Part shown: piece by piece, positions 28,709 to 37,495 of the stretch
How the letters are laid out: each line of letters opens with the position of its first letter
Position numbering within the stretch: position 1 is the stretch's first letter
The notes under the pieces: model-generated
What the model was told of the DNA's origin: nothing
Seen by the model: only the letters and a program-made list of their open reading frames with translations
The model's database searches: none
Position numbers and translations under genes: made by a program
Source of the DNA: Nitrospira japonica
GTDB lineage: Bacteria > Nitrospirota > Nitrospiria > Nitrospirales > Nitrospiraceae
Assembly: GCF_900169565.1 (NCBI RefSeq)
Contig: NZ_LT828648.1
Coordinates: 3,074,501-3,138,500, forward strand
Length of the DNA stretch: 64,000 nucleotides
Direction: 5' to 3'

Positions 28709-28766
28709 ATCCAAATCCTAAAACTCAAATCCCAAATACCAAAGTCTGAAATTCGAAATCCGAAAC
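28709..28766. repeat. AT-rich GAAATCCGAAA-type repeat
   Basis: Just after the asmA-like stop: AATCCAAATCC, AAACTCAAATCCCAAATACC and GAAATTCGAAATCCGAAA units. Same family as the arrays at 21178, 32087, 39389, 42719, 54346 and 61780. Confidence 0.85.
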
Positions 28767-28877
28767 CGCATTCTCCGATCTTGCAATTTTCTCCCGGCCA
28801 ACCGTAAGCTCCGGCCTGGCCGGACTACCCATTCCTGCCTCACAATGCCGTACACCTTCATACTCTGGAGGAACGTA

Positions 28878-29606
28878 ATGGTACCTCTCTCCCGCATCCT
28901 GCTCATCGGACTGATCGTGACGCTCTGCGGATGCCCCGCGACCAAACAGGCCAGAACCGTCGACAAGCTGGGATTCCTGAAGGACCTCTATCCCATCATG
29001 ACGAAGGGCAATGAGGATGCGGGAGAATCGCTCTTGATCTACAAAAATCCCAAGGTCGCCACCATACCCCCCAATTCCTACACGAAGATCCTCCTGGATC
29101 CGGTCCTGATCTTCCGAGGTCCGGAGTCGAAGATGGGCGGCATTTCCCAGAGCGAAACGCAGATGCTCGCCGACACGTTCTATGCATTGATTTACCAGGA
29201 GCTTTCCAAGGACTACGACATGGTCGACAAGCCCGGGGCGAGCACGCTACGGGTACAGGTCGCCGTCACCCACCTGGAGGAATCGTGGCCCATGCTCGAC
29301 GTCGTCTCGAACGTCCCGGCTCCGATGAACGCGCTGGCAGCTGGGTCGGTCATCAAGACCATCGCGACGGGCAAACCCGCCTTCACCGGCGAGGCAGTCA
29401 TCGAAGCGAAGGTGACCGATGCGCAAACGGGCGAGGTGCTGCGGGCGATGGTCGATCGGCGGGTGGGGACGAAGAAGCTGGAAGCCCAGTCTTTCAATTC
29501 CTGGGCGGACGTCTACGAATCACTGCGCTACTGGGCGGAAAACGGCCGCTATCACCTGTGCAAGGCGCGGCAGATCCGCACCGATTGTCCCAAGCCGCGG
29601 GCGTGA
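28878..29606 (+). CDS. DUF3313-like lipoprotein
   Basis: A 242-aa predicted lipoprotein. The start at 28878 follows GGAGGAACGTA and gives MVPLSRILLIGLIVTLCGCP with lipobox TLCGCP. The segments YTKILLDPVLIFRGPES, SETQMLADTFYALIYQELSK and a later TGEVLRAMVDRRVG match the general plan of DUF3313 outer-membrane lipoproteins (a beta sheet plus helix). It ends 21 bp before the convergent phosphoesterase gene. The function of the family is not established. Confidence 0.7.
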   Translation: MVPLSRILLIGLIVTLCGCPATKQARTVDKLGFLKDLYPIMTKGNEDAGESLLIYKNPKVATIPPNSYTKILLDPVLIFRGPESKMGGISQSETQMLADTFYALIYQELSKDYDMVDKPGASTLRVQVAVTHLEESWPMLDVVSNVPAPMNALAAGSVIKTIATGKPAFTGEAVIEAKVTDAQTGEVLRAMVDRRVGTKKLEAQSFNSWADVYESLRYWAENGRYHLCKARQIRTDCPKPRA

Positions 29607-29627
29607 TCGCGCTGGAATAGCGCTCAA

Positions 29628-31376
29628 TCACGACGGCCGATTCTGCTTCAGGAACTCGATCGATTCGTTGATCGTGTGGACTCCCGGCGGCATGGCATCG
29701 CTGCCCGTGGCCACGGCATTGACCATCTTGACCAGATCGGCCGCGACCGCCCCGGGCGGATTTTCTCCGTCGCTGAGCGCCTCCTGAGGCAACAGTCTCC
29801 GCAGCCGTAAACGCGGCATGTCCGTGCGCGCACGCGGCTGCGGCAAGCAGGGGAGACTCGACAGGCTCGTGGATGCCGCGTCTCGCTTGGTCAGCGGAGT
29901 CAGATTGAATTTTTCCTCCAACGTCTTCATGAGCGAGGTGGCGTCCAGCGCCCCGTTGAAGACCGTCCCCTTCGGAATCCACGGCGAGATCAGCAGCGTG
30001 GGAATTCTCTGCCCCAATCGGTCGAACTGAAATCCGTCCTCGCCCGTAAACCCGTCCCCAGGAGGCGTGGCCTGCGGCGGCGGCACATGATCGAAACAGG
30101 TCCCGCCCTCGTCGAACGTGATGATCAGGAGCGTATTCAGATAATTACTCCCGTTCGGCGAATTGGAGTTGCGGATCGCCTGGTACACGTCGTTGACGAG
30201 AATCTCGCCGCGCTTCACGGCCGGCGCTCCGTAATCGGGATGGTAGCTGTTCGTGTCCAGCAGAAAGCGCGGCTGGATGAACGTATAGTCCGGCAGGTTC
30301 CCGCTCTCCACGTCGTCGTAAAACGAAGTCATGTCTTTGAAGTAGGGCGCGGCATCAGGGAAATTGCCCAACGTCGGATAATGCAGCAGCCGCGTGAGCG
30401 GCACGATGTCGAAACCGTCATAGTAGATCGTCCAGGTCCGGCCGGCGTCACTCAGCGATTGAAAGATCGTGGGGGCCGTGTTTTCGAACGGCCAGCGGAT
30501 CGACGGAGCGTTGATGATGAACCCCGACGATGACGCGGCATGGAAGAACGCCCGGTTGGTATAGGTCTGGCTGGGTACGGCGCAATGCCAGCTGTCGCAG
30601 ACCGCGTAGTTCTGGGCCAGCTGGCTGATGGCCGGGACGATGTTGGGCGGATAACACTGCATGATGGTCGAATATTCGTCATAGGTTCCCGCCTTCCCCA
30701 TCGACAGCAGACTCCAGTAGAACGCCGTGATGAATCCCGTCATCGGCGGAGGAAAGAAGGCTCCCTGGTCCGGCACGTTATAGGGCGCCGTGAAGTCCGA
30801 CTGCTGCTTGGCCAGCTGGTTGAGCAAGGGATTGAATTCGTTGTAGAGGGCCACGTTGACCGCGCCGTACTGCTCAGCCGGATCGACGACGGGATTCAGC
30901 AGACCGGTAGCCTTGGAAACCGGAATCGATCCGAGATTTGATTGGGGCGCATACGGCGGGATTGGATTCGAAAGGTTCTTGGTCGCGACTCCGTTGAAGG
31001 GTTGCCCCGACGGGCTCACGTCTTTCGGATAGAGATAGCCCAGCAAATTATCCAGCGTCCGGTTCTCGAGCTGGAGCACGACGACGTGCTTGAACGATTC
31101 CATCAGATTGGCCGGCGTCCCGATCGGACCTCCCGTAAAGGTCGGATCCGGTCCGAAGAACCGCGCCGCATTGGGAATTTCGGTCGGAGGCATCTCTCCG
31201 GGCGCGGTCAGATCGGCAGGGTCCGGCTCCCCGGGGAACAGCGTGGTCGAGGTCGAGCTTGGCGAAGACGGCTGGCTGGAATCATCCTTGCCGCAGCTCG
31301 CGAGTGCGGCTGCCATCGCCAGGCTGACTTTGAGAAACACTCGGCGATCCACTTTGTTCTTGTCGGATTCGTCCAT
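29628..31376 (-). CDS. Tat-exported phosphoesterase (PF04185-type)
   Basis: A 582-aa exported hydrolase. The N-terminus has a twin-arginine-type signal (DRRVFLKVSLAMAAALASCG) that also ends in a possible lipobox (ALASC). The phospholipase C/acid phosphatase family motif is present as HVVVLQLENRTLDNLLGYLY, with Thr where Ser is often found. Later come PDYTFIQPRF and LIITFDEGGTCFDHVPPP, the metal-binding region. It likely cleaves phosphate esters or phospholipids outside the inner membrane. The substrate cannot be read from sequence. Transcription converges with the DUF3313-like gene. Confidence 0.85.
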   Translation of the reverse strand: MDESDKNKVDRRVFLKVSLAMAAALASCGKDDSSQPSSPSSTSTTLFPGEPDPADLTAPGEMPPTEIPNAARFFGPDPTFTGGPIGTPANLMESFKHVVVLQLENRTLDNLLGYLYPKDVSPSGQPFNGVATKNLSNPIPPYAPQSNLGSIPVSKATGLLNPVVDPAEQYGAVNVALYNEFNPLLNQLAKQQSDFTAPYNVPDQGAFFPPPMTGFITAFYWSLLSMGKAGTYDEYSTIMQCYPPNIVPAISQLAQNYAVCDSWHCAVPSQTYTNRAFFHAASSSGFIINAPSIRWPFENTAPTIFQSLSDAGRTWTIYYDGFDIVPLTRLLHYPTLGNFPDAAPYFKDMTSFYDDVESGNLPDYTFIQPRFLLDTNSYHPDYGAPAVKRGEILVNDVYQAIRNSNSPNGSNYLNTLLIITFDEGGTCFDHVPPPQATPPGDGFTGEDGFQFDRLGQRIPTLLISPWIPKGTVFNGALDATSLMKTLEEKFNLTPLTKRDAASTSLSSLPCLPQPRARTDMPRLRLRRLLPQEALSDGENPPGAVAADLVKMVNAVATGSDAMPPGVHTINESIEFLKQNRPS

Positions 31377-31681
31377 GACACATCTCCTCGCATCGTCGGT
31401 CGCGTAGTGCGTCTTCAGTAGGCAAAACTGGCAGGACCTTAGCTCGTGCCAGAGGGACTGTCAACGGCGGCCAAACACGCGTAATGGATGTAATCGCCTT
31501 TCTGATCTGCTTGAAGGCTGTGAACTCGATCATGCCGTTTTATCCTTTCTCAACGTCTTTGAGTGTGCGCGACGAGCGATTCCGCGCGAATTACGGCCTG
31601 TTTCCACCGAGCAGAATCATGGTCGAGTGCTATAGTTTCAACCATGAACGGCGTCGCAATCACACACGAAGGGAGAACGCC
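31377..31681. other. Intergenic region between divergent genes
   Basis: 305 bp between the phosphoesterase start and the small secreted protein. It should hold promoters for both. An open frame upstream of 31682 is not supported by an RBS. No repeat is seen here. Confidence 0.4.
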
Positions 31682-32077
31682 ATGCGACACGCGCCATGGG
31701 TGAGCATTTCACTGCCGGTACTGATCGCCTTCGCCACATACTCCTGGGCGGGCGTTGCTTTGAAACTCCACTCGGTGCTCGCGCATCCGGAGTCCTATCA
31801 ATCGAGCGTGATCCAAGTGACAGGAGTCGTCTCCAACCATCAGTTCCAGCGCGTCAAGAAATGGATGGCCAACGTGGATAAATGCGTCCAGACCTTCACG
31901 GTGACGGACGGAGCCGACTCCATTCAAGCGGTGTATGGAGCAAACTGTGCCGGGGCGCTGGACTTGCTGCGCAATCGCGATCGCGTCACGTTGCAAGCCC
32001 GGTTTGATTGGAAGCCGGGTAAAGCGGGAATGCTTACCGTGCAATCGGTGGTGTCAAAGGTGACGCCGTACCCATAA
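31682..32077 (+). CDS. Small exported protein, OB-fold-like
   Basis: A 131-aa protein with signal peptide (MRHAPWVSISLPVLIAFATY, then SWA). The mature part, LHSVLAHPESYQSSVIQVTG and VVSNHQFQRVKKWMANVDKC, followed by RVTLQARFDW, resembles a small OB-fold domain in which a beta strand with a VxVxGxV pattern leads. The ATG at 31682 follows GGGAG. Two cysteines (one in DKC, one in ANCAG) might form a disulfide. Function is unknown. Confidence 0.6.
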   Translation: MRHAPWVSISLPVLIAFATYSWAGVALKLHSVLAHPESYQSSVIQVTGVVSNHQFQRVKKWMANVDKCVQTFTVTDGADSIQAVYGANCAGALDLLRNRDRVTLQARFDWKPGKAGMLTVQSVVSKVTPYP

Positions 32078-32086
32078 ACCACAGGA

Positions 32087-32166
32087 TGAAAACTCAAATT
32101 CCAAACTCCAAATACCAAGTGTGAAAATTCGAAATGTCGAAATACGAAATCCGAAACAATAGGATG
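32087..32166. repeat. AT-rich GAAATCCGAAA-type repeat
   Basis: Directly after the small exported protein gene: AACTCAAATTCCAAACTCC, AAATACCAAGTG and GAAATACGAAATCCGAAAC units, ending in AGGATGGGA. Confidence 0.85.
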
Positions 32167-32310
32167 GGAACGCCAGTCCGCTCGATCCAATAGCCCCACG
32201 ACCTGATCTCACGATCTGATCCCTTCCAATCAATGCCAGGCCTCTGCGGCGCGGCATAGCAGCGGCCGTCGTCTTTATGGTACCTCTAGAGGTCACTTGG
32301 AATCGGACTC

Positions 32311-33747
32311 ATGGATCCCGCTGAGCTGCTCAACCTTCCACTATTTGCCAACCTGTCTCAGGATGAACGGACCTGCCTCGATCAGGGCGAAGTCCTGTCG
32401 GTTCCTGCGGGAACGATGGTCACGCGCGAAGGGGAATCGGTAGAGTACTTCTATGTGATCCTCGAGGGCGAGATCCGCGTGACGAAGAACTACGACGGCC
32501 AGGAAGTGGTATTGGCGCTGCACAGCACGGGAAAATTTTTCGGGGAAGTGCCCTTGCTGTTGGACATGCCCTACTTCGTCGACAGCGAGACGCGAACCGC
32601 CTGCCGATTGTTACGCTACTCCAAGGAGCAGTTTTGGTCCGTGATGCGCATCTGCCCCACGGTGGCAAAGGAAATCCTCCGCACCATGGCGGCGCGCGTA
32701 CGGGGCCTGGAAGGATATTCTCAACAACGTGAAAAACTGGTCTCACTCGGGACCATGGCGGCGGGTCTCGCTCATGAACTGAACAATCCGGCCGCAGCGG
32801 CCCGCCGAGCGGCTGCCGATCTGGTAACGGTCGCGAGCGGGTTGCCATCTCTTGCCTGCCAGCTGAACAAACAGCAGCTCTCCGCCGAGCAGTCCGAAAC
32901 GGTCGCGCAGATTCTGCGCGACCTGGCCTCCCGGCCCAGTCCCTCGGTGCCACCGGATCCTCTGACCCGAAGCGATCGAGAGGAAGACATCCTGAAATGG
33001 CTCGAACAGCACCCCATCGACAATGCCTGGAATCTCACCGGCATCCTGGTCGGCGCGGGGTTGGATCGAACCTGGCTCGAGAGAATCAGCAACCGGTTTC
33101 CGAATGACGCAATAGGGGATGTCTTGCGATGGATGACCGGCACGCTCTCATTGCGGGACCTGACTCAGCAGGTCGAACGGAGCACCAGCCGCATTGCAGA
33201 CCTGGTCAATGCCGTGAAGGCCTATTCGTACGAAGGACGGGCCCCCATTCAAGACGTCGATATCCACGAAGGGCTCGAGAGCACGCTCACGATGCTGTCT
33301 CACAAGCTCAAGAGCGTCACGGTGGTCCGAGACTATGACCGGTCGCTGCCTGTGATTCCGGCATATGGAAACGAGTTGAACCAGGTGTGGACGAACCTCA
33401 TCGACAATGCGATCGATGCCGTCGGCGGAAAAGGAGAGGTCCGGATTCGCACCGCACACGAGGACCACCACGTGCTCGTGGAGATCCACGATGCCGGATC
33501 AGGCATTCCGAAGGAAGTTCGGCCGCATCTCTTCGAGCCGTTTTTTACCACCAAGGGCGTCGGCAAAGGGACGGGGCTTGGATTAATTATCAGCTACCGC
33601 ATCGTCACGGATCGCCACAAGGGTGAGATCGATTACGATTCGGAACCGGGCCACACCGTGTTCCGGGTCCGCTTGCCGATGATGCGCAAGCCATTGGCGA
33701 CTTCAGCCGGCCCGAGCGATCCGCCGGTAGAGAGCGCCGGACCATGA
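32311..33747 (+). CDS. Histidine kinase with N-terminal cyclic-nucleotide-binding domain
   Basis: A 478-aa soluble sensor kinase. Residues about 10-130 form a CRP/cNMP-type beta barrel (PLFANLSQDERTCLDQGEVL, then GKFFGEVPLLLDMPYFVDSE). Residues about 140-170 hold the H-box LGTMAAGLAHELNNPAAAAR with H155 as phosphorylation site. The ATPase domain has the N-box NELNQVWTNLIDNAIDAVGG, G1 IHDAGSGIP, F-box FEPFFTTKGVGKG and G2 GTGLGLIIS. There are no membrane helices. It overlaps the next gene, which starts with a receiver domain, by ATGA, so the pair should form a two-component system. The ligand of the sensory barrel is unknown; it may be a nucleotide or another signal. Confidence 0.9.
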   Translation: MDPAELLNLPLFANLSQDERTCLDQGEVLSVPAGTMVTREGESVEYFYVILEGEIRVTKNYDGQEVVLALHSTGKFFGEVPLLLDMPYFVDSETRTACRLLRYSKEQFWSVMRICPTVAKEILRTMAARVRGLEGYSQQREKLVSLGTMAAGLAHELNNPAAAARRAAADLVTVASGLPSLACQLNKQQLSAEQSETVAQILRDLASRPSPSVPPDPLTRSDREEDILKWLEQHPIDNAWNLTGILVGAGLDRTWLERISNRFPNDAIGDVLRWMTGTLSLRDLTQQVERSTSRIADLVNAVKAYSYEGRAPIQDVDIHEGLESTLTMLSHKLKSVTVVRDYDRSLPVIPAYGNELNQVWTNLIDNAIDAVGGKGEVRIRTAHEDHHVLVEIHDAGSGIPKEVRPHLFEPFFTTKGVGKGTGLGLIISYRIVTDRHKGEIDYDSEPGHTVFRVRLPMMRKPLATSAGPSDPPVESAGP

Positions 33748-35402
33748 AACCCTTTTTGGTCACGGTGGATGACGACCCCGAGGTCTCGCGTGCGGTGGAA
33801 CGGGATCTCCGCCGCAGGTTTGCCGAGCAGTACCGAATCCTGCGAGCGGAATCCGGCCCGGAAGCGCTGGTGTCGCTGGAGCAGCTCAAGCTTCGTAATG
33901 ACACCGTCGCCCTGTTCCTCGTGGATCAACGAATGCCTCAAATGACGGGGGTTGAATTCTTGGCCCAAGCGATCACGCTGTTTCCTGACGCCAAACGCAT
34001 CTTGCTCACCGCCTACGCCGATACGGATGCGGCGATCCGCGCCATCAACGACGCGCAAGTCGACTACTACTTGATGAAGCCCTGGCATCCTCCCGAGGAA
34101 CGTTTGTATCCCATCATCGATGACCTCCTGGAGGACTGGCGCGCCTCGTTCAAAGCCCCGTTTCAAGGCATCCGGGTATTGGGACACCGCTGGTCGCCCC
34201 AAACGCATCAGATCAAGGAATTCCTCGCCAAGAACCAGCTCCCGTATCAATGGCTGGACGTGGAGAAGGATGCCGAGGCCGAACAGCTGCTTCAATCGAC
34301 CCATGCAGGGAATGATCAACTGCCCGTGGTGGTCTTTCCCGACGGCTCGTCTCTGATCCAGCCCACGACGCTTCAGGTGGCGGAGAAAGTCGGCTTCCGA
34401 ATGAAAGCCGAGCAGCCGCTATATGACCTCATCGTCATCGGCGCCGGGCCGGCCGGATTGGCCGCCGCCGTCTACGGAGGGTCCGAAGGGCTCAAGACGG
34501 TCTTGATCGAGCGTGAAGCGCCGGGCGGCCAAGCCGGCATGAGTTCCCGGATTGAAAACTACCTGGGCTTCCCGGCTGGCCTCAGCGGCCAGGATCTCGC
34601 CCGGCGCGCCCTGACGCAGGCGCAGCGATTCGGCGTCGAGATTCTGAATCCGCAGCAGGCCGTCAGCCTGCGCGTGGCAGGGCCGGCGCGGATCGTCACG
34701 CTCGCCGACGGCAGCGAGCTCAGCGGGAAGACCGTGCTCATTACGACCGGCGTCTCCTACCGTACGCTCGATGTGCCTGGCATGGCCGAGCTGACCGGCG
34801 CGGGTGTCTATTACGGAGCCGGCATGACGGAAGCGCTCGCGTCCAAGGGAGAAGACGTCTTCATCATCGGCGGCGCGAATTCTGCCGGCCAGGCGGCGGT
34901 CTATTTTGCCAGTCACGCCCGCCAGGTGACGATGTTGGTGCGTGGTGACAGCCTCACGGCCACGATGTCGCACTACCTGATCGAACGCCTCAAGCAAACG
35001 CCGAACATTCTCGTCGAAACCAGCGTGGAGGTGGCCGAGGCCTGCGGCACATCCCGGCTCGAATCGTTGGTCCTCCAACATGCCAAGACCAGGGACCGGC
35101 GCAGGGTGCAGGCCCAATCGCTATTCATTCTGATCGGCGCGTCTCCCCATACGGACTGGCTTGGAGACAGTGTCCTTCGCGACGAGTATGGGTTCATCCT
35201 GTCCGGTCCTGACTTGGTACGGGACGGCTGTCTGCCGTCGAGCTGGCCGCTCCAGAGACCCCCATACCTTTTCGAAACGAGCGTGCCCGGCATCTTCGTC
35301 GCGGGCGACGCGCGCCATGGATCGATCAAACGGGTCGCATCGGGGGTTGGTGAAGGCACGATCGCAGAGAAGATGATCGAACGCTATTTGGATGGAGTCT
35401 AG
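33744..35402 (+). CDS. Receiver domain fused to thioredoxin-reductase-like flavoprotein lacking CxxC
   Basis: A 552-aa fusion. Residues 1-125 are a response-regulator receiver: acidic VTVDDDPEVS, phospho-acceptor D61 in FLVDQRMPQMTG and K112 in YYLMKPW. Residues about 143-225 look like a glutaredoxin/thioredoxin-fold spacer (WSPQTHQIKEFLAKNQLPYQ, QLPVVVFPDG). Residues about 231-552 are a TrxR-like FAD/NAD(P)H module (LIVIGAGPAGLAAAVYGG, VFIIGGANSAGQAAVYFA, GIFVAGDARHGSIKRVASGV). Where thioredoxin reductases have CATC, this protein reads GAGVYYGAGMTEAL, with no redox cysteine pair. A phosphorylation-controlled oxidoreductase is inferred. Fused receiver/TrxR-like proteins are known from annotation, but their physiology is unclear to me. 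Confidence 0.85.
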   Translation: MKPFLVTVDDDPEVSRAVERDLRRRFAEQYRILRAESGPEALVSLEQLKLRNDTVALFLVDQRMPQMTGVEFLAQAITLFPDAKRILLTAYADTDAAIRAINDAQVDYYLMKPWHPPEERLYPIIDDLLEDWRASFKAPFQGIRVLGHRWSPQTHQIKEFLAKNQLPYQWLDVEKDAEAEQLLQSTHAGNDQLPVVVFPDGSSLIQPTTLQVAEKVGFRMKAEQPLYDLIVIGAGPAGLAAAVYGGSEGLKTVLIEREAPGGQAGMSSRIENYLGFPAGLSGQDLARRALTQAQRFGVEILNPQQAVSLRVAGPARIVTLADGSELSGKTVLITTGVSYRTLDVPGMAELTGAGVYYGAGMTEALASKGEDVFIIGGANSAGQAAVYFASHARQVTMLVRGDSLTATMSHYLIERLKQTPNILVETSVEVAEACGTSRLESLVLQHAKTRDRRRVQAQSLFILIGASPHTDWLGDSVLRDEYGFILSGPDLVRDGCLPSSWPLQRPPYLFETSVPGIFVAGDARHGSIKRVASGVGEGTIAEKMIERYLDGV

Positions 35403-35413
35403 AACGCTTCGCC

Positions 35414-35956
35414 ATGGCCGAGCCGCATCATCATGGACAGTCACTCGATCTCACGGAGCATGACCACGTGCAAGGAGAGGTATCGGCTCCGGTCGTCCTG
35501 ATCGAATACGGGGATTTCCAATGTCCGTTCAGCCGGGAAGCGGTCAAGACCGTGCGGGCCTTACAGCGTGAGTTCGATCGGTCTCTTCGATTCGTGTTCC
35601 GGCATTTTCCGCTGGTGGACAAACATTCCCATGCCCTCCAGGCTGCCGAAGCGGCTGAAGCGGCGGCCGCCCAAGGACAGTTTTGGGCCATGTACACGAT
35701 GTTGTTTGCCAATCAATGGGAACTCGAATACGGCGATCTGATGGAGTATGCGAAGCAGCTTGAATTGGATCGCACGCAGTTCAGCGAGTCCCTGACCACC
35801 CATCGACACCTCGACCGTATCCGCACGGACGTGGGCACGGGCCGCCGGCATGGAGTGACGGGGACGCCGACATTTTTTATCAACGGCCGTCGCCAGGACG
35901 GCAATGACGACCTACGCGCATTGGCGGCTGCGATGCGCCACGCGCTGGGCTCATAA
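35414..35956 (+). CDS. DsbA-like thioredoxin-fold protein with CPFS motif
   Basis: A 180-aa protein without signal peptide. VLIEYGDFQCPFSREAVKTV is the DsbA/Thioredoxin_4 active site, but as C37-P-F-S40 rather than CxxC, so it is monothiol. LRFVFRHFPLVDKHSHALQA and the cis-Pro loop GVTGTPTFFINGRRQDG complete the fold. The His-rich N-terminus (EPHHHGQ, then EHDH) could bind metal. It starts 11 bp after the receiver-flavoprotein gene, so it may be a redox partner of it. CPxS variants occur in this subfamily; disulfide formation by the usual dithiol route is not expected. Confidence 0.85.
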   Translation: MAEPHHHGQSLDLTEHDHVQGEVSAPVVLIEYGDFQCPFSREAVKTVRALQREFDRSLRFVFRHFPLVDKHSHALQAAEAAEAAAAQGQFWAMYTMLFANQWELEYGDLMEYAKQLELDRTQFSESLTTHRHLDRIRTDVGTGRRHGVTGTPTFFINGRRQDGNDDLRALAAAMRHALGS

Positions 35957-35971
35957 ACCTCGACCGGTCCT

Positions 35972-36946
35972 ATGCAACAAGCGCTCGATTTTCTGCTTCA
36001 TCATATCGAGCTGGTGGTGTTTCTGACCGTTCTCGCAGAGCAGGTCGGACTGCCCGTTCCCGGCATTCCGCTCCTGCTGGCCGCCGGCGCCGTGGCGGGA
36101 GAAGGGCAGGCGAACCTCGCCGTGCTGACTTGCATCTCGGTTGCCGCATGCCTGCTGGGCGACATGGTGTGGTATGAACTCGGGCTTCATCGAGGCCGGC
36201 AGGCGCTGTCTCTCCTGTGCCGGATTTCGCTCGAGCCAGACGCCTGCGTCAGACGCACGGAAAACTTTTTCGTCGCACATGGCGTCCGCGCGCTGGTGTT
36301 AGCCAAGTTCATTCCGGGGTTGAGCACGCTCGCGCCGGCGTTGGCCGGTCTCTTCAAGGTGTCCCTCGGACGGTTTTTCCTCTTCAACGGCGCCGGATCG
36401 CTGCTCTGGAGCTTGTCTTTCCTCCTTCTCGGCTATGTGTTCAGCGATCAGATCGGATACGTCGCGGACCTCGCCGTGCGCTTTGGGACCACCGCGGGAA
36501 TCATCATCGCCGTCAGTCTCGCCGGCTATGTGGTCTTCAAGTATTTCAACCGGCAGAAACTCTTGAGGGAACTCCGCGTGGCACGCATCACGCCGGCCGA
36601 ACTGAAGCAACTCTTGGACGATGGCCAGCAGTCGGTTATCGTGGATTTGCGCGGCAACGTCGATCATGTGGCCGACCCCTATACGATCCCGGGCGCACTG
36701 CGTATCTCGGCCGAGGAGCTCGAGCACCGTCATCATGACATTCCCCGCGATCGGGACATCATTCTGTTCTGCGCCTGCCCGAATGAAGCCACCGCGGCCA
36801 GGATGGCGTTGATGCTGAAGCGGCGAGGGATCAGCCGGGTGCGGCCGCTCTTGGGCGGCATCGATGTGTGGCGTGAGCTCGCCTATCCGCTCGAATTGGT
36901 GATCGCAAAGGAGAACGCCGTCGGAACCTCCAAGATATCAAGCTGA
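35972..36946 (+). CDS. DedA membrane protein fused to rhodanese domain
   Basis: A 324-aa protein. Residues about 1-190 are a DedA/VTT-type membrane domain with FLTVLAEQVGLPVPGIPLLL, the arginine-containing segment VLAKFIPGLSTLAPALAG, and FFLFNGAGSLLWSLSFLLLG. After a last helix (TTAGIIIAVSLAGYVVF), residues about 205-310 are a rhodanese domain (VIVDLRGNVDHVADPYTIPG and the active-site loop ILFCACPNEATAARMALML with Cys present). DedA proteins are lipid scramblase-like transporters; rhodaneses carry persulfide or sense thiols. The fusion and the position as fourth gene of the kinase/flavoprotein operon suggest a membrane effector under redox control; this is inference. Confidence 0.85.
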   Translation: MQQALDFLLHHIELVVFLTVLAEQVGLPVPGIPLLLAAGAVAGEGQANLAVLTCISVAACLLGDMVWYELGLHRGRQALSLLCRISLEPDACVRRTENFFVAHGVRALVLAKFIPGLSTLAPALAGLFKVSLGRFFLFNGAGSLLWSLSFLLLGYVFSDQIGYVADLAVRFGTTAGIIIAVSLAGYVVFKYFNRQKLLRELRVARITPAELKQLLDDGQQSVIVDLRGNVDHVADPYTIPGALRISAEELEHRHHDIPRDRDIILFCACPNEATAARMALMLKRRGISRVRPLLGGIDVWRELAYPLELVIAKENAVGTSKISS

Positions 36947-37061
36947 TCCCTATTATTTTGTGCCGCTAGGGAACCTCCTAGTTAAGCCGGACCTCCTGCC
37001 ATGCAAAGCTGATCATCTTGCGATCACGAGGACAGAAATTAGGAAGGGGAGGGTGTCCATC

Positions 37062-37304
37062 ATGAACATTCAACGTTCCGTGAGCCGATTTGTCGCGCAA
37101 AGCAACGATATATTTCATCAACTTCGCTCCAAAGGCGAGATCCTGTCCGATGTGGATTTGGTGACGCTTCGGGAGCAGCTCTACATTCTCGACACGGAAG
37201 CCGACCATCTGCAGAATCTCAAACAACCTCGTTCGGAGATGTCCCGTTTGATCCCTGCCGGTCGTCTCCCCAAAGTGCGGACAGGGCGTCACGGGCAATC
37301 GTAG
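37062..37304 (+). CDS. 80-aa hypothetical protein
   Basis: A small soluble protein, MNIQRSVSRFVAQSNDIFHQ and onward, mostly helical (LVTLREQLYILDTEADHLQN). The ATG at 37062 is preceded by AAGGGGAGG. It lies 115 bp after the DedA-rhodanese gene in the same direction and may be part of that transcript. No family is recognised. Confidence 0.5.
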   Translation: MNIQRSVSRFVAQSNDIFHQLRSKGEILSDVDLVTLREQLYILDTEADHLQNLKQPRSEMSRLIPAGRLPKVRTGRHGQS

Positions 37305-37495
37305 TAAACCGGTATCTTCCTGGGTCATGCCCGCTCGCGAATCATGAAATCCAGTGCTTCGATATGAACTGACTAATAGCCCGGTCAATTTCAGCCTGGA
37401 CATCGAACGCAACAATCTGGTAAGCCAAGGAGTCGAGACCACTCTTGTAGGGATCTGCCTAGCTGCGTCCCTGCCTCAGGCTGTTATCGTCAAAA

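Noticed and set aside
31484-31681. N-terminal extension of the small exported protein
   Set aside because: It would place 66 residues before a good signal peptide, and the ATG at 31682 has its own RBS.
37305-37495. Possible tRNA or small RNA
   Set aside because: No cloverleaf, CCA end or T-loop-like sequence could be found; left as an empty gap.
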